From positions 1 to 36,948 of the forward strand of contig JAHJCH010000304.1 of NCBI GenBank assembly GCA_018813065.1: DNA of 36,948 nt, given 5' to 3'. Below the pieces are notes generated by a model. It made no database searches. It worked only from the letters and a program-made list of their open reading frames with translations, and was not told where the DNA came from. This document shows positions 8,071-15,866 of this stretch, piece after piece. The translations under genes were made by a program, and so were the position numbers. The DNA comes from Myxococcota bacterium. Its GTDB lineage: Bacteria > Myxococcota_A > Bradymonadia > UBA7976 > UBA1532. Every line of letters begins with the position of its first letter. Within the stretch, counting starts at the first letter, position 1.

Positions 8071-8838
8071 ATGAGAGGCGCACGTTACCTCGCCCTGATC
8101 CTCATCCTCAACAGCCCCCTGCTCGCCCACGCCGATATCTTCCAGGTCTGGGCCGCAGGCAAGATGGACTACACCTCCGGCACCGGCGATATCTACAAAA
8201 ACTTCGATGAGCCCTTCGGCGGCGGCGTGGAGGGTGGCTTGGAGCTTTTGGGGATCGATCTCTGGGGCGAGGCGCTCATCAAGGGCAATGAGCAGTACCT
8301 CTTTACGGTTAACGCGGGCTTCGATTTGACGTTTGGTCAAGAGGTTCGCTTTATGGTCGGTCTTTATACCGGCCCCATGTTCTTTATGTTTCCTCAGCAA
8401 GAGGCTCAGCTCTTAACAATCCCCAATGATGTCGCGAATCAGCTGGATGCTTATCAAGCTGGCCTTAGTCAACAAATTGAAGACGGTTATAATAAAGAAG
8501 CCGCTGTTCTAGAGGCGCAGTATGGTCGCTTCGCCACAGGTTGGAACCTCGCCCGCCTGCGCCTCAACCTGGAGTTTGAGCTGATCCCAAAGTACCTCTA
8601 CCTCGGCGCCGATGGCATGTTGGGTTATCACTACATCATCAGCGGGGAGGACGTGGCCGCTGGCGTGAAAGATCAGGCGATCAGCAAGGTCATCGCCGAT
8701 CATCAAGAGCTGCAAATGAAGGAGGCTGAGCCGCTGGTCAATGAGCTGCGCGGCGTCGTCGGCGCCGAGGAGGTCAATAAGGACGCCCTCGATGGGATGA
8801 ACTGGAACGTCGGCTTCTTCCTTAAGCTAGAGATTTAG
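8071..8838 (+). CDS. Secreted, barrel-like protein of unknown function
   Basis: A 255-residue protein with a clear Sec signal peptide (MRGARYLALILILNSPLLAHA, cleavage before DIFQV). The mature part has short amphipathic strands and many Gly and aromatic residues (VWAAGKMDYTSG, VRFMVGLYTGPMFFMF), then a helical stretch with many Gln and Glu (about 110-155) and more strand-like sequence ending NVGFFLKLEI. This suggests a small outer-membrane barrel with a helical insert. It is divergent from the 8014-7253 gene across a spacer of 56 bp, which should hold both promoters. An AGGAG Shine-Dalgarno lies just before the ATG. I recognise no family. Confidence 0.6.
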   Translation: MRGARYLALILILNSPLLAHADIFQVWAAGKMDYTSGTGDIYKNFDEPFGGGVEGGLELLGIDLWGEALIKGNEQYLFTVNAGFDLTFGQEVRFMVGLYTGPMFFMFPQQEAQLLTIPNDVANQLDAYQAGLSQQIEDGYNKEAAVLEAQYGRFATGWNLARLRLNLEFELIPKYLYLGADGMLGYHYIISGEDVAAGVKDQAISKVIADHQELQMKEAEPLVNELRGVVGAEEVNKDALDGMNWNVGFFLKLEI

Positions 8839-8904
8839 ATAAACGCTCACCCCCGACCGGCATCGTGTATCATCCCGCCACCCTCGACAAACCCTGAGCC
8901 CGCG

Positions 8905-10584
8905 ATGAGCAACCCCCCGCTGCCCAAGCTCGGCCATTATCAACTCCTTGAGCCCATCGCGCGCGGAGGCATGGCCTCGGTCTTCCTGGCTCAGCACGAG
9001 CACAATAAGAACCTCGTCGCCATCAAGATCCTCAGCCGAGAGCTGGGCGGTCAGCGTGATCCGCTGGCGCGCATCCTCCAAGAAGGGCGCATCATCAGCG
9101 CCCTCCTTCACGAGAACATCGTGCAGGTCTATGAGTACGGCACGGCGGAGGAGGGCACCGGCTTCGTGGTCATGGAGCGCCTCAAGGGGCGCTCGCTGCG
9201 GGGCGTGCTCAATGAGGACGGGGCCATCGCCCCTGATCGCGTCCTCTTCATCGCTCGGCAGATCTGCCGTGGCTTGGCCGCCGCCCACGGCCGCGAGGTC
9301 TATCACCGCGATATCAAGCCCGCCAACATCATGCTGGTGGACAATCAGCGTCACCGCGACTTCGTCAAGCTGCTGGACTTTGGGATCGCGAAGCTGCGGG
9401 CGGATGATCCCGCCAAGATGGCCTCCACGGCCACAGGCGTGACCCTGGGCACCCCCTATTACATGAGCCCTGAGCAGATCCAAGCGCAGACCATCGACGC
9501 GCGCAGCGACATCTATCAGCTGGGGATCGTCATGTTCGAGATGATCACCGGCGAGCTGCCCTTCTTTCACAAGAACCCCGTGCGGGTGATGCGTCAGCAC
9601 CTCGCCGATCCGCCGCCTGCCTTGTCCGATTTTAAGCCCGGCGTCGATCCCGCCCTCAACGCCCTGGTGCAGCGCTGTCTGAGCAAGGCCCCCGAGGCGC
9701 GCTTTCAGACCGCCGACGCGCTGCGCGCCGCCATCGACACCCTGACGCGAGGGGATGATCAAGATCGCACGATGATCCACGCGGGCCAGGATCGCACGGT
9801 GGTGGGCAACCTCAAGCTGCCGACGCTGGGCAGCCCCGCCGATCTCCAACGCTATGGGCGCAACTTGGAGGAGGTGCTGCGCGCGCTGTGGCCCGAGGCC
9901 GACATCCCGCCTCAGCTGCGCGCCATCCGTGAGGACATCGCCGCCCTGACCGCGCGGCAAGAGCAGATCGGCGTGGCGCTGCGGCGGGCGCGCGCCGAGG
10001 CCGACGCCCTGGCGCGGTCGTTGGAGACGCGCGAGCGCCCCATCGAGCGGGCCCTCAGCGCGCTGAGCGAGGAGAAGGCGCGGCTGCTCGACGCCAATGA
10101 CACCCTGTTGGAGCAAGCAGAGCAGGCGCAGCGGCGCATCGACGCCCTCGACGCCGAGTACGCTCGCACCTATGAGGCCATCGAGGCGCATCAATCCACG
10201 CTCTTCTCGGCGGCGGGCGGCGGCGGGCTGGTGGACTTTCGGGATCTCTTCCGTGAGGACATCGCCACGCGGCTTCAGCAGATGGAGCGGCTGTTTGAGG
10301 CGCGCGGTGCTTTGGCGGAGACGCTGACGACGCTGCGCGCGGAGGTGGCCGCGGCGCTGCCGACCATCTCAGACATCAGCTATCAGCTGGTGGAGCTGCA
10401 AAAGAGCCGGCTGAACTTTAAGGCGGAGCGGGCAATCCACCTGGCGCAGAAGGAGTCACGCATCGCCGATCTGGAGAATGAGCGGCGGGCCTTGGAGCGG
10501 GCCTTGGAGCATCATATGCTGCGCCTCGGCCTGACCTTCCGCCAGTGCGTCTCAAGCTTGCTTGAGGCGCGTGACGGGCGCTGA
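8905..10584 (+). CDS. Hanks-type Ser/Thr protein kinase with C-terminal coiled coil
   Basis: A 559-residue soluble kinase. The catalytic domain (about 11-280) has the Gly loop IARGGMASV (19-27), the ATP-binding lysine in VAIKIL (K41), the catalytic loop HRDIKPAN with D136, DFG with D158, and the activation segment ending GTPYYMSPE. All key residues are present, so it should be active. A linker with two similar Thr motifs (DRTMIHAG and DRTVVG, about 288-301) could be autophosphorylation or FHA-binding sites. Residues about 320-550 are a long Ala/Leu/Glu/Arg coiled coil. No membrane helix is present, unlike PknB-type sensors. The last 14 codons lie in a 43-bp sequence repeated at 13492, marking the edge of an AT-rich island. 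Confidence 0.93.
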   Translation: MSNPPLPKLGHYQLLEPIARGGMASVFLAQHEHNKNLVAIKILSRELGGQRDPLARILQEGRIISALLHENIVQVYEYGTAEEGTGFVVMERLKGRSLRGVLNEDGAIAPDRVLFIARQICRGLAAAHGREVYHRDIKPANIMLVDNQRHRDFVKLLDFGIAKLRADDPAKMASTATGVTLGTPYYMSPEQIQAQTIDARSDIYQLGIVMFEMITGELPFFHKNPVRVMRQHLADPPPALSDFKPGVDPALNALVQRCLSKAPEARFQTADALRAAIDTLTRGDDQDRTMIHAGQDRTVVGNLKLPTLGSPADLQRYGRNLEEVLRALWPEADIPPQLRAIREDIAALTARQEQIGVALRRARAEADALARSLETRERPIERALSALSEEKARLLDANDTLLEQAEQAQRRIDALDAEYARTYEAIEAHQSTLFSAAGGGGLVDFRDLFREDIATRLQQMERLFEARGALAETLTTLRAEVAAALPTISDISYQLVELQKSRLNFKAERAIHLAQKESRIADLENERRALERALEHHMLRLGLTFRQCVSSLLEARDGR

Positions 10585-10585
10585 C
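10543..10585. repeat. Left copy of 43-bp direct repeat (3' end of kinase gene)
   Basis: Identical over 43 bases to 13492-13534, with imperfect similarity extending to about 10538-10592. It covers the last kinase codons and the TGA stop. Together the two copies bracket an AT-rich segment of about 2.9 kb, like attL/attR or an unusually long target duplication. Confidence 0.9.
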
Positions 10586-10593
10586 AATACCTA

Positions 10594-10711
10594 TAGGACT
10601 TACGCACTTCAGAAGCTAAGTATTTGAAATTAAAGGATGTGTTAAAATGGGGTTCATTCGGCGTAAGCTAAGCAATTTCAATAAGTTAGGTCACCAAGCG
10701 CGTAAGTCCTA
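10594..10711. mobile_element. MITE-like element with 12-bp terminal inverted repeats
   Basis: The 118-bp segment begins TAGGACTTACGC and ends GCGTAAGTCCTA, a perfect 12-bp inverted repeat. If the outer TA is counted as duplicated target, the termini would be AGGACTTACGC flanked by TA on both sides, as for IS630/Tc1-type elements. A second, imperfect inverted pair lies inside (TATTTGAAATT against AATTTCAATAA), so the transcript could fold into a long hairpin. It has no coding capacity. It sits 9 bases after the kinase stop, at the left edge of the AT-rich island, and 7 bases from the stop of the lipoprotein gene. The family assignment is inference from the ends alone. Confidence 0.65.
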
Positions 10712-10718
10712 ATTAATT

Positions 10719-11267
10719 TTATTCAACAACTAAAATAGAGCTAACAATCCGATCTTCAAATTCACTAAAAATATACCATGTACCTGTAGGTATATCATTT
10801 AATTCTACATTGTGATCGTGGTAAGATACAACAGACCCACAAGTACCCACCATTAACCACGACCATCCAATAAATTCGACGATATTGCCATCTAATACAT
10901 TATATTCGATTCGATCAAATATAGGACAATAAAGTTCATAAGAACCATCAATCCCAGAAAATCGTGTTCCCAAGTTTTGTGTTACTACATTAATTATTTT
11001 TTTTCCCTCTGAAACTATTATTAATTTCGATTCTCCATCGACAGCGGAAAATTCAATTATTTCTTCTCTAACATATATTTTATCATCAAAATCACCATAA
11101 TCTAAATCAAATCTATCAATATTATAGTCTAGTTTAAAGCCAACATCAAATTCTACAATAGATACCCCACGATCATACTCTACTTTATCATAATCTAAAT
11201 ATTTTACGCTATCAGCTGTACTATTACATGAGGAAACTAATATCACCAATATGAAAACATATATCAT
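10719..11267 (-). CDS. Small AT-rich lipoprotein of unknown function
   Basis: A 182-residue protein. The ATG at 11267 is chosen because it opens directly on a lipoprotein signal (MIYVFILVILVSSCNS, with Cys as the lipidated residue) and lies 1 base after the stop of the protease gene; an upstream GTG-type start would overlap the protease and add a spurious lead. The mature part is rich in Asp, Tyr, Val and Ile and looks all-beta (for example DRIEYNVLDGNIVEFIGWSW), with two internal Cys. No family is recognised. It is co-oriented with, and immediately downstream of, the broken subtilase gene, so it may be an accessory or inhibitor-like partner. That role is speculative. Confidence 0.6.
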   Translation of the reverse strand: MIYVFILVILVSSCNSTADSVKYLDYDKVEYDRGVSIVEFDVGFKLDYNIDRFDLDYGDFDDKIYVREEIIEFSAVDGESKLIIVSEGKKIINVVTQNLGTRFSGIDGSYELYCPIFDRIEYNVLDGNIVEFIGWSWLMVGTCGSVVSYHDHNVELNDIPTGTWYIFSEFEDRIVSSILVVE

Positions 11268-11268
11268 A

Positions 11269-13209
11269 TTATTGAATGTACCAAGAAACACCAATAGTCT
11301 CAGAATTAATAGATCCACAATCATTTACATATAACTTTTTTATTACTAATGGATAAAACCCATCATCAGGAGCCGTATAACTCAACCCTTCATATGTTTG
11401 ATATGATGAGTTTCCATACCTGACTAATTTGTTTCCAGAATTATATAAATATAGATCGAAATCAGCATTCATATATTCCAAAACATTTGATGGGCATCTA
11501 TTCCATGCCATATAAACACGAATTGTTTCACCGCGATTTAGATAAATCGAGTCAATTGTAGTATATGTCGGACTACTATTATTAATAAACTTCAATTTCC
11601 ACTGTGAATTTGTCCAAATTTCGTATAAAATATCAGCTCTAATACCGCCGGCACCATCTTTATTGTCAACAAGCTCAGAATAACCTGAAATGCCACCATC
11701 ATTATCATCAACGATATCATCAATAGAGGACGTCATAATCAATGATTTTGTAAGCTCTGGATAATATTCAAGAATAGGGAAAAAATTTGGTCCATCGAAA
11801 GTTTTACTTAAATCATGTAATCCAACAACAACAGTTGCCACTATTGCGGCAGCAAAACTTGTCCCACTCATTCCCCAATCTCGCCAATCTTGATTAATTG
11901 CATCAAAAACATTTAGATTAACACCAGGAGCAACTAAATCAGGCAATTCTCTTCCACTTAAAATTCCATCCAAATTCATCCAAGATGAGTGATAAGAATC
12001 GATTGACATAGTATGATGATCATATGATCCAACGCATACCGCATTAGAAGATAAACACATAACTTCTAAATTAGGAGAATTTCCCGCCGGATTTATAATC
12101 AATATATTATCATTTCGAACAGTATCATCCAACAGATATGGATTTATAGGAGGAGTTAAAGCAATATGAACACTATTATTAGCCCACCAATTAACAGTTG
12201 TCGAAAAATCATGGTGCTGTTGATCATCAAAATAAACTTTCGCATTAAACATGCCAACATAAGGATAAGGTAAAACCGAAGAATTATCTCGAGATGACAA
12301 AATACTATAAACCGCTGTCGCATGATTATCGTAGCATGCATAATTTATACAAGAACAACCAGAACCACCACATGCACCGAACGGACCGCAAGAACTAGCA
12401 TCGTAGCAAAATTTACTAGGACTATTTTTTACTAAATTACCGTGAAAAGTAGGTGGAAATGGTCCAGCGTAAATATCAAAAAAACCTAATTTTATACTAC
12501 TTCCACTCCCATTTCCTGTCCAATGAATTGGATCTGCATATCGAAATGTATCTAATCCTATAGATACATTTGCGCTGGCTGCGAACTGCATTTGAAGATT
12601 AAATCGACTGTCGATAACACTCGATGAAGCAATCAAGCTATTATGAGTAATTTCATATAGCATGTGAATTGGAATTCTAATAGTCGCAGATCTAGTATTA
12701 ATATCAATTATTGAAACATTATATGGTAAAGAATTTACAAGATCAATTATCGCAGACTCTCTAACGTGCTCTAATTCTTGAGAATAATAAAGTGAATCCT
12801 CACGACTGGAAACCAATCCTAAATCGATCTCTGGGTGAATTTTTAAAACGATACTACTGTTATTATTGATATAACCACTCTCAACTATCCACTGTTTGCT
12901 AAATGGGTCTAAAGATCCACTTTCTTCTTTTAAGCGGCCATAATTATGAGCTATTATTTTAGACAAATCCTTCTCAGAGAGAAAATTTCCTTGATCATCA
13001 ATTACTTCAATCTGGACAGTGTCGTTTATTTGCTTAAAAACAACTTTATACAAAGTTGATAAATCTGAATCCATCACTTTTGTTGCGTTTAATACTTAAA
13101 AGCCTAAATGATCAAACTTATTTCTCTGACTTAAATTCAAGTTAAGAGGTTCGGCAAAAGATGAACCTAACGTTAATAAAAATGAATAAATAAATAAGAT
13201 TCGATGCAT
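11269..13209 (-). pseudogene. Subtilisin-like (S8) serine protease gene with in-frame stop after the signal peptide
   Basis: Read from the ATG at 13209, which has a good Shine-Dalgarno (AGGTGG, 5 nt upstream), the frame encodes a Sec signal peptide (MHRILFIYSFLLTLGSSFA, then EPLN). It meets TAA at codon 38 (13096-13098) and continues in the same frame to 11269. The downstream part (from a GTG/ATG near 13077, no Shine-Dalgarno) is 602 residues with a full catalytic set: Asp201 (LGFFDIYAG), His252 (DNHATAVYS), oxyanion Asn333 (NPAGNS) and Ser407 (GMSGTSFAAA). A Cys-rich insert (six Cys, 224-248) precedes the histidine, and a beta-sandwich-like domain follows (about 500-600). The gene is likely a recent nonsense mutant, or a cytoplasmic restart product. 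Confidence 0.8.
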
Positions 13210-13491
13210 TCTGCCACCTTTCCTGTTGTATTTTCACGTAATGAGGATAGGAAGTTCAATCAAGCCAGCGTAAGTAAATGTGATTGCGACACTATCCCCA
13301 TCGACACTTTTTCTCGATGAGCCGAAGATAGACCTCCCCTCTCCCCGCTTCAAGCGAAATCTCTCGACCGTGTGGCCACGCAGCGCTTAGCCGTCAACAA
13401 ATCCAATGGGTGCGGTTCCTTTTCGATGACGCTGATGCCCTGAAAAATTGAAGAATTAGAGAAGTCGCGGTCGCTCGCAGAGGGGCTCCGT
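13210..13491. other. Intergenic right part of the AT-rich island, with possible ORF remnant
   Basis: No intact gene is visible. Composition rises from AT-rich to mixed along this stretch. A short plus-strand open frame at 13332-13451 ends in a coding-looking phrase (QQIQWVRFLFDDADALKN then stop) without a credible start, and could be the tail of a lost gene. A weak hairpin (CATCGA / TCGATG with a 9-nt loop) lies near 13300. The promoter of the protease gene should be here, but I see no convincing -35/-10 pair. Confidence 0.35.
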
Positions 13492-13534
13492 CAGTGCGTC
13501 TCAAGCTTGCTTGAGGCGCGTGACGGGCGCTGAC
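13492..13534. repeat. Right copy of 43-bp direct repeat
   Basis: Identical to 10543-10585 and able to encode the same last kinase codons and stop, but not attached to a kinase gene here. It ends 7 bases before the stop of the convergent DarP-like gene, so the uninterrupted ancestor probably had kinase and darP genes facing each other with only a few bases between them. Confidence 0.9.
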
Positions 13535-13540
13535 CACACC

Positions 13541-14050
13541 TCACTCGCGGGCGTGGCTGAGGGCCGCTGAGAGGGCGCGAAATAGGCCTCGGCTGGACTT
13601 CAGCGGCTTGCCAGCCTTCTCTGCGCGCTGGGCTTGTAGGACGAGCTGGCGCAGCTGCTGACGATCGGCGTCGTGCTCGGCTAAGAAGGCCTCGATGCCC
13701 TCATCTCCTTCACGGATCAAGCGCTCGCGCCAACGCTCCGCCTCGTGGAACGCGGCGTCGCCCTGGGCGCGGCCCGCCTCGTAATCCGACACCACCTCGT
13801 TGAGCTGCTGGAGGTCCTCGGCGTCGAGCTTGCGCATCCGCTTGAGCACAAAGCGGCCTTGGCGACGGCGCGCGCCGTCTTGTCGCATGGCGTGCATGGC
13901 AGTGACGGCCTCGGCGATCTGCGGCTCGATGCTCAGCGCCGCGAAGTCATCGGCAGGGATGGCCATCAGCCGCGCGCCGATGGCCTCAACCTCGTCGGCG
14001 TGCGCGCGCGAGACCTCACGCTTCTCATCACGAGACAGCCGCTCGCTCAT
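13541..14050 (-). CDS. darP: DarP/YjgA-like (DUF615) ribosome maturation factor
   Basis: A 169-residue basic/acidic helical protein. DarP family members bind the 50S precursor and help 23S rRNA maturation. Family features are visible: an N-terminal SRDEKREV region, the central GARRRQGRFVLKRMR segment, ERWRERLIREGDEGIEAF, and the C-terminal DADRQQLRQLVLQAQRAEKAGKP followed by a basic RGLFRAL helix. The ATG at 14050 is chosen because a perfect AGGAGG lies 4 nt upstream; an in-frame start 30 bases earlier would lose it. It overlaps the preceding small gene by 4 bases (ATGA), so the two are coupled. Family assignment is from memory of the conserved ADRQQLRQL block. Confidence 0.8.
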   Translation of the reverse strand: MSERLSRDEKREVSRAHADEVEAIGARLMAIPADDFAALSIEPQIAEAVTAMHAMRQDGARRRQGRFVLKRMRKLDAEDLQQLNEVVSDYEAGRAQGDAAFHEAERWRERLIREGDEGIEAFLAEHDADRQQLRQLVLQAQRAEKAGKPLKSSRGLFRALSAALSHARE

Positions 14051-14340
14051 AAGGCCTCCTTGGGGGGCTGTGTTCGGCAAGCGCGCGCGCTGAGGAAGGC
14101 CGCCTCGGCGGCCTCGGTGGCCGCGAAGCCGTAGCTGAGGCTGACGACCTCACGCGCCAGGCGCATACGAATTGAGGTCAAGCCCAGGGGGCCTGCGTCA
14201 CGCTGGCTCATCATCCGCGAGATTTGATCCTCGCTTAAGCGCGTTTGTGCGCGAAAGGCGGCCTCCAGCGCCTCTAAGGGGAGCTGAAAGATCTCCGCGT
14301 AGAGCGCCGAGGGGCTCTCAGGGGGGGGTGTGTTCGTCAT
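14047..14340 (-). CDS. 97-residue protein resembling the post-catalytic segment of tyrosyl-tRNA synthetase
   Basis: The protein reads like a stand-alone copy of the TyrRS segment between the catalytic core and the S4 domain. ALYAEIFQLPLEALEAAFR resembles the YFELLTDLPLEEI block, and RMRLAREVVSLSYGFAATEA resembles the DAKMRLAREIVALYHGEEAA block. The catalytic HIGH and KMSKS motifs and the S4 domain are absent. It may be a remnant of a decayed tyrS-like gene or a small RNA-binding protein derived from it. It overlaps the start of the DarP-like gene by 4 bases, an arrangement that suggests it is still translated. The Shine-Dalgarno is weak (GAG about 9 nt upstream). Confidence 0.55.
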   Translation of the reverse strand: MTNTPPPESPSALYAEIFQLPLEALEAAFRAQTRLSEDQISRMMSQRDAGPLGLTSIRMRLAREVVSLSYGFAATEAAEAAFLSARACRTQPPKEAL

Positions 14341-14423
14341 GGGCTGCTATCTCGACGCTCCGCGCATCGCTGTCAAGAGGGTTGACAAATGGGGGCGCCA
14401 GCAGGGCGTGTTGAGGGCGAGGA

Positions 14424-15671
14424 TCAGTCCTGGTTGAAGGTAAAGTAGTTGTCCCAGATGTCATCGAGGTGGGCCTTGGCCTCCTTGAGCGGCTTGACCC
14501 TCAGGATATCGCCGTCGCGGCGCACGAGCCCCAGCCGCTCCAGCTTGGCGAGGGCGTCATCTACCTCAAAGTCAAGGTCTGCGTCCCATTTGAGCTTGAA
14601 CCAGCCCTCAATGACATCATCTAAGGCTTTCTCCGTCAGGTCTTTATCGGTCGTTAACAGGAAGAAGTAGCCCAGCAAGGCTTCCTTGCACTCTTCCTCT
14701 TCTGCGGCGTCAAGGAGGTGATGGAAGACGCCCGCGTTGTTGTCCAGGTTCTTAAAGTAGAGGCTGTCAGACAGCATCTTCATAAACAGGATCTTGCGGT
14801 TCTTGAACTTGGTGTATTGGCGGAAGAGGAAGCCACCAAAGCCGGCGAGGCCCGAGCCCAACGCCATCAGCTGCGCGGCGTCCATCGAGTCCGGCTTGCC
14901 ATCGGAGAAGCCCAGGTAGAAAGCCAAGAGGGAGCCAGCGAACGCGAAGGCCGTACCCAGCTTCATGACCAACATGACCAAGCCACCGATGAACGCAGGG
15001 ACGCCGATCACCAGCTTGTCAAAGAGCTTCATGCGGATCTGAGTGTTGGGGAACAACATCTCCAGATCTGCCTTGGGGATGTCGTAGAAGAGCTTGATGA
15101 TCGTAGAGCCAGGCTTAAACATCAAGTTCTTGCGTTTTTGCGACTTGAAGTAAGCCTCGTCTTTGAATTTAAAGTAGATCGCGACGCGATCGTAGTTTCT
15201 ATACTCGACAGTTTCTCTCTTGAAACCAAATAATTTCTTGATTTCACGCTGTTTTACGTTCTCCCCACGGCGGAAGAACAAAACCTCCTCAAAATCATCA
15301 AAGTCCACCTCAAGGCGGATATTGAAGAGGGACTCCTCGGCCAAGGCGGTTTGCAGATCGGCCTCGGTGATGCGCTCGTAGTTAGCCGCCTCCAAGATCT
15401 CGGTCATGCCCGCGACGAGGCGCTTAAGCTCCGCTTTGCGCTCGGGCTCTGTCAGCTCGTTGAGGCGGCGAACATCGCGGTTGGGATCATAGGGGGCGTA
15501 GGCGCGCTTGAGCCGCTCGAGCTTCTCATGAAACTCAAAGTGAAACAGGCTCGTCAGGAGCTGGCTGAAGCCCCGAAAGCTCTCGGTCTCTTCGGCGCTG
15601 AGGCGGCCATCTCGGAGACACATCTCTAAGACGTCCGCTTGAGAGAAGGGGATAAAACGATCGCGATCCAC
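14424..15671 (-). CDS. DUF3754 (TMEM143-like) membrane protein
   Basis: A 415-residue protein of the DUF3754 family, related to the mitochondrial TMEM143. The N-terminal half is soluble and includes RDRFIPFSQADV at the start and the conserved block around FKRETVEYRNYDRVAIYFKF (about 145-170). Two membrane helices lie at about 225-285, followed by a cytoplasmic domain with LSDSLYFKNLDNNAGVFHHL and a C-terminal winged-helix-like region (LAKLERLGLVRRDGDILRVK). The GTG at 15671 is chosen because AGAGG lies 7 nt upstream; a GTG 18 bases earlier is the alternative. Biochemical function is unknown. It stands alone between the 14340-14047 gene and the divergent OmpA-family gene. Confidence 0.8.
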   Translation of the reverse strand: MDRDRFIPFSQADVLEMCLRDGRLSAEETESFRGFSQLLTSLFHFEFHEKLERLKRAYAPYDPNRDVRRLNELTEPERKAELKRLVAGMTEILEAANYERITEADLQTALAEESLFNIRLEVDFDDFEEVLFFRRGENVKQREIKKLFGFKRETVEYRNYDRVAIYFKFKDEAYFKSQKRKNLMFKPGSTIIKLFYDIPKADLEMLFPNTQIRMKLFDKLVIGVPAFIGGLVMLVMKLGTAFAFAGSLLAFYLGFSDGKPDSMDAAQLMALGSGLAGFGGFLFRQYTKFKNRKILFMKMLSDSLYFKNLDNNAGVFHHLLDAAEEEECKEALLGYFFLLTTDKDLTEKALDDVIEGWFKLKWDADLDFEVDDALAKLERLGLVRRDGDILRVKPLKEAKAHLDDIWDNYFTFNQD

Positions 15672-15866
15672 CGCGTCACCTCTCGCCACATGGGTTTGGA
15701 TGTCCTAGGTGATAGCTTCACGTTCACTTTGTCAATGGACAGGTGGCGCCGCTCATAAGCGGATTGCCTCGCCGCCGCGCTGCGTGCCAGGATGCGGCGT
15801 CTCAGAGAGGACGGCGCCCTCTCGACGCGCGGCAGAGGGCCCGTCACCTACGCCATGAGGTGCCCT

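Noticed and set aside
8827-10194. A 455-codon minus-strand frame opposite the kinase gene
   Set aside because: It lies antisense to a kinase with all catalytic motifs and has no recognisable domain; long antisense frames are common in GC-rich DNA.
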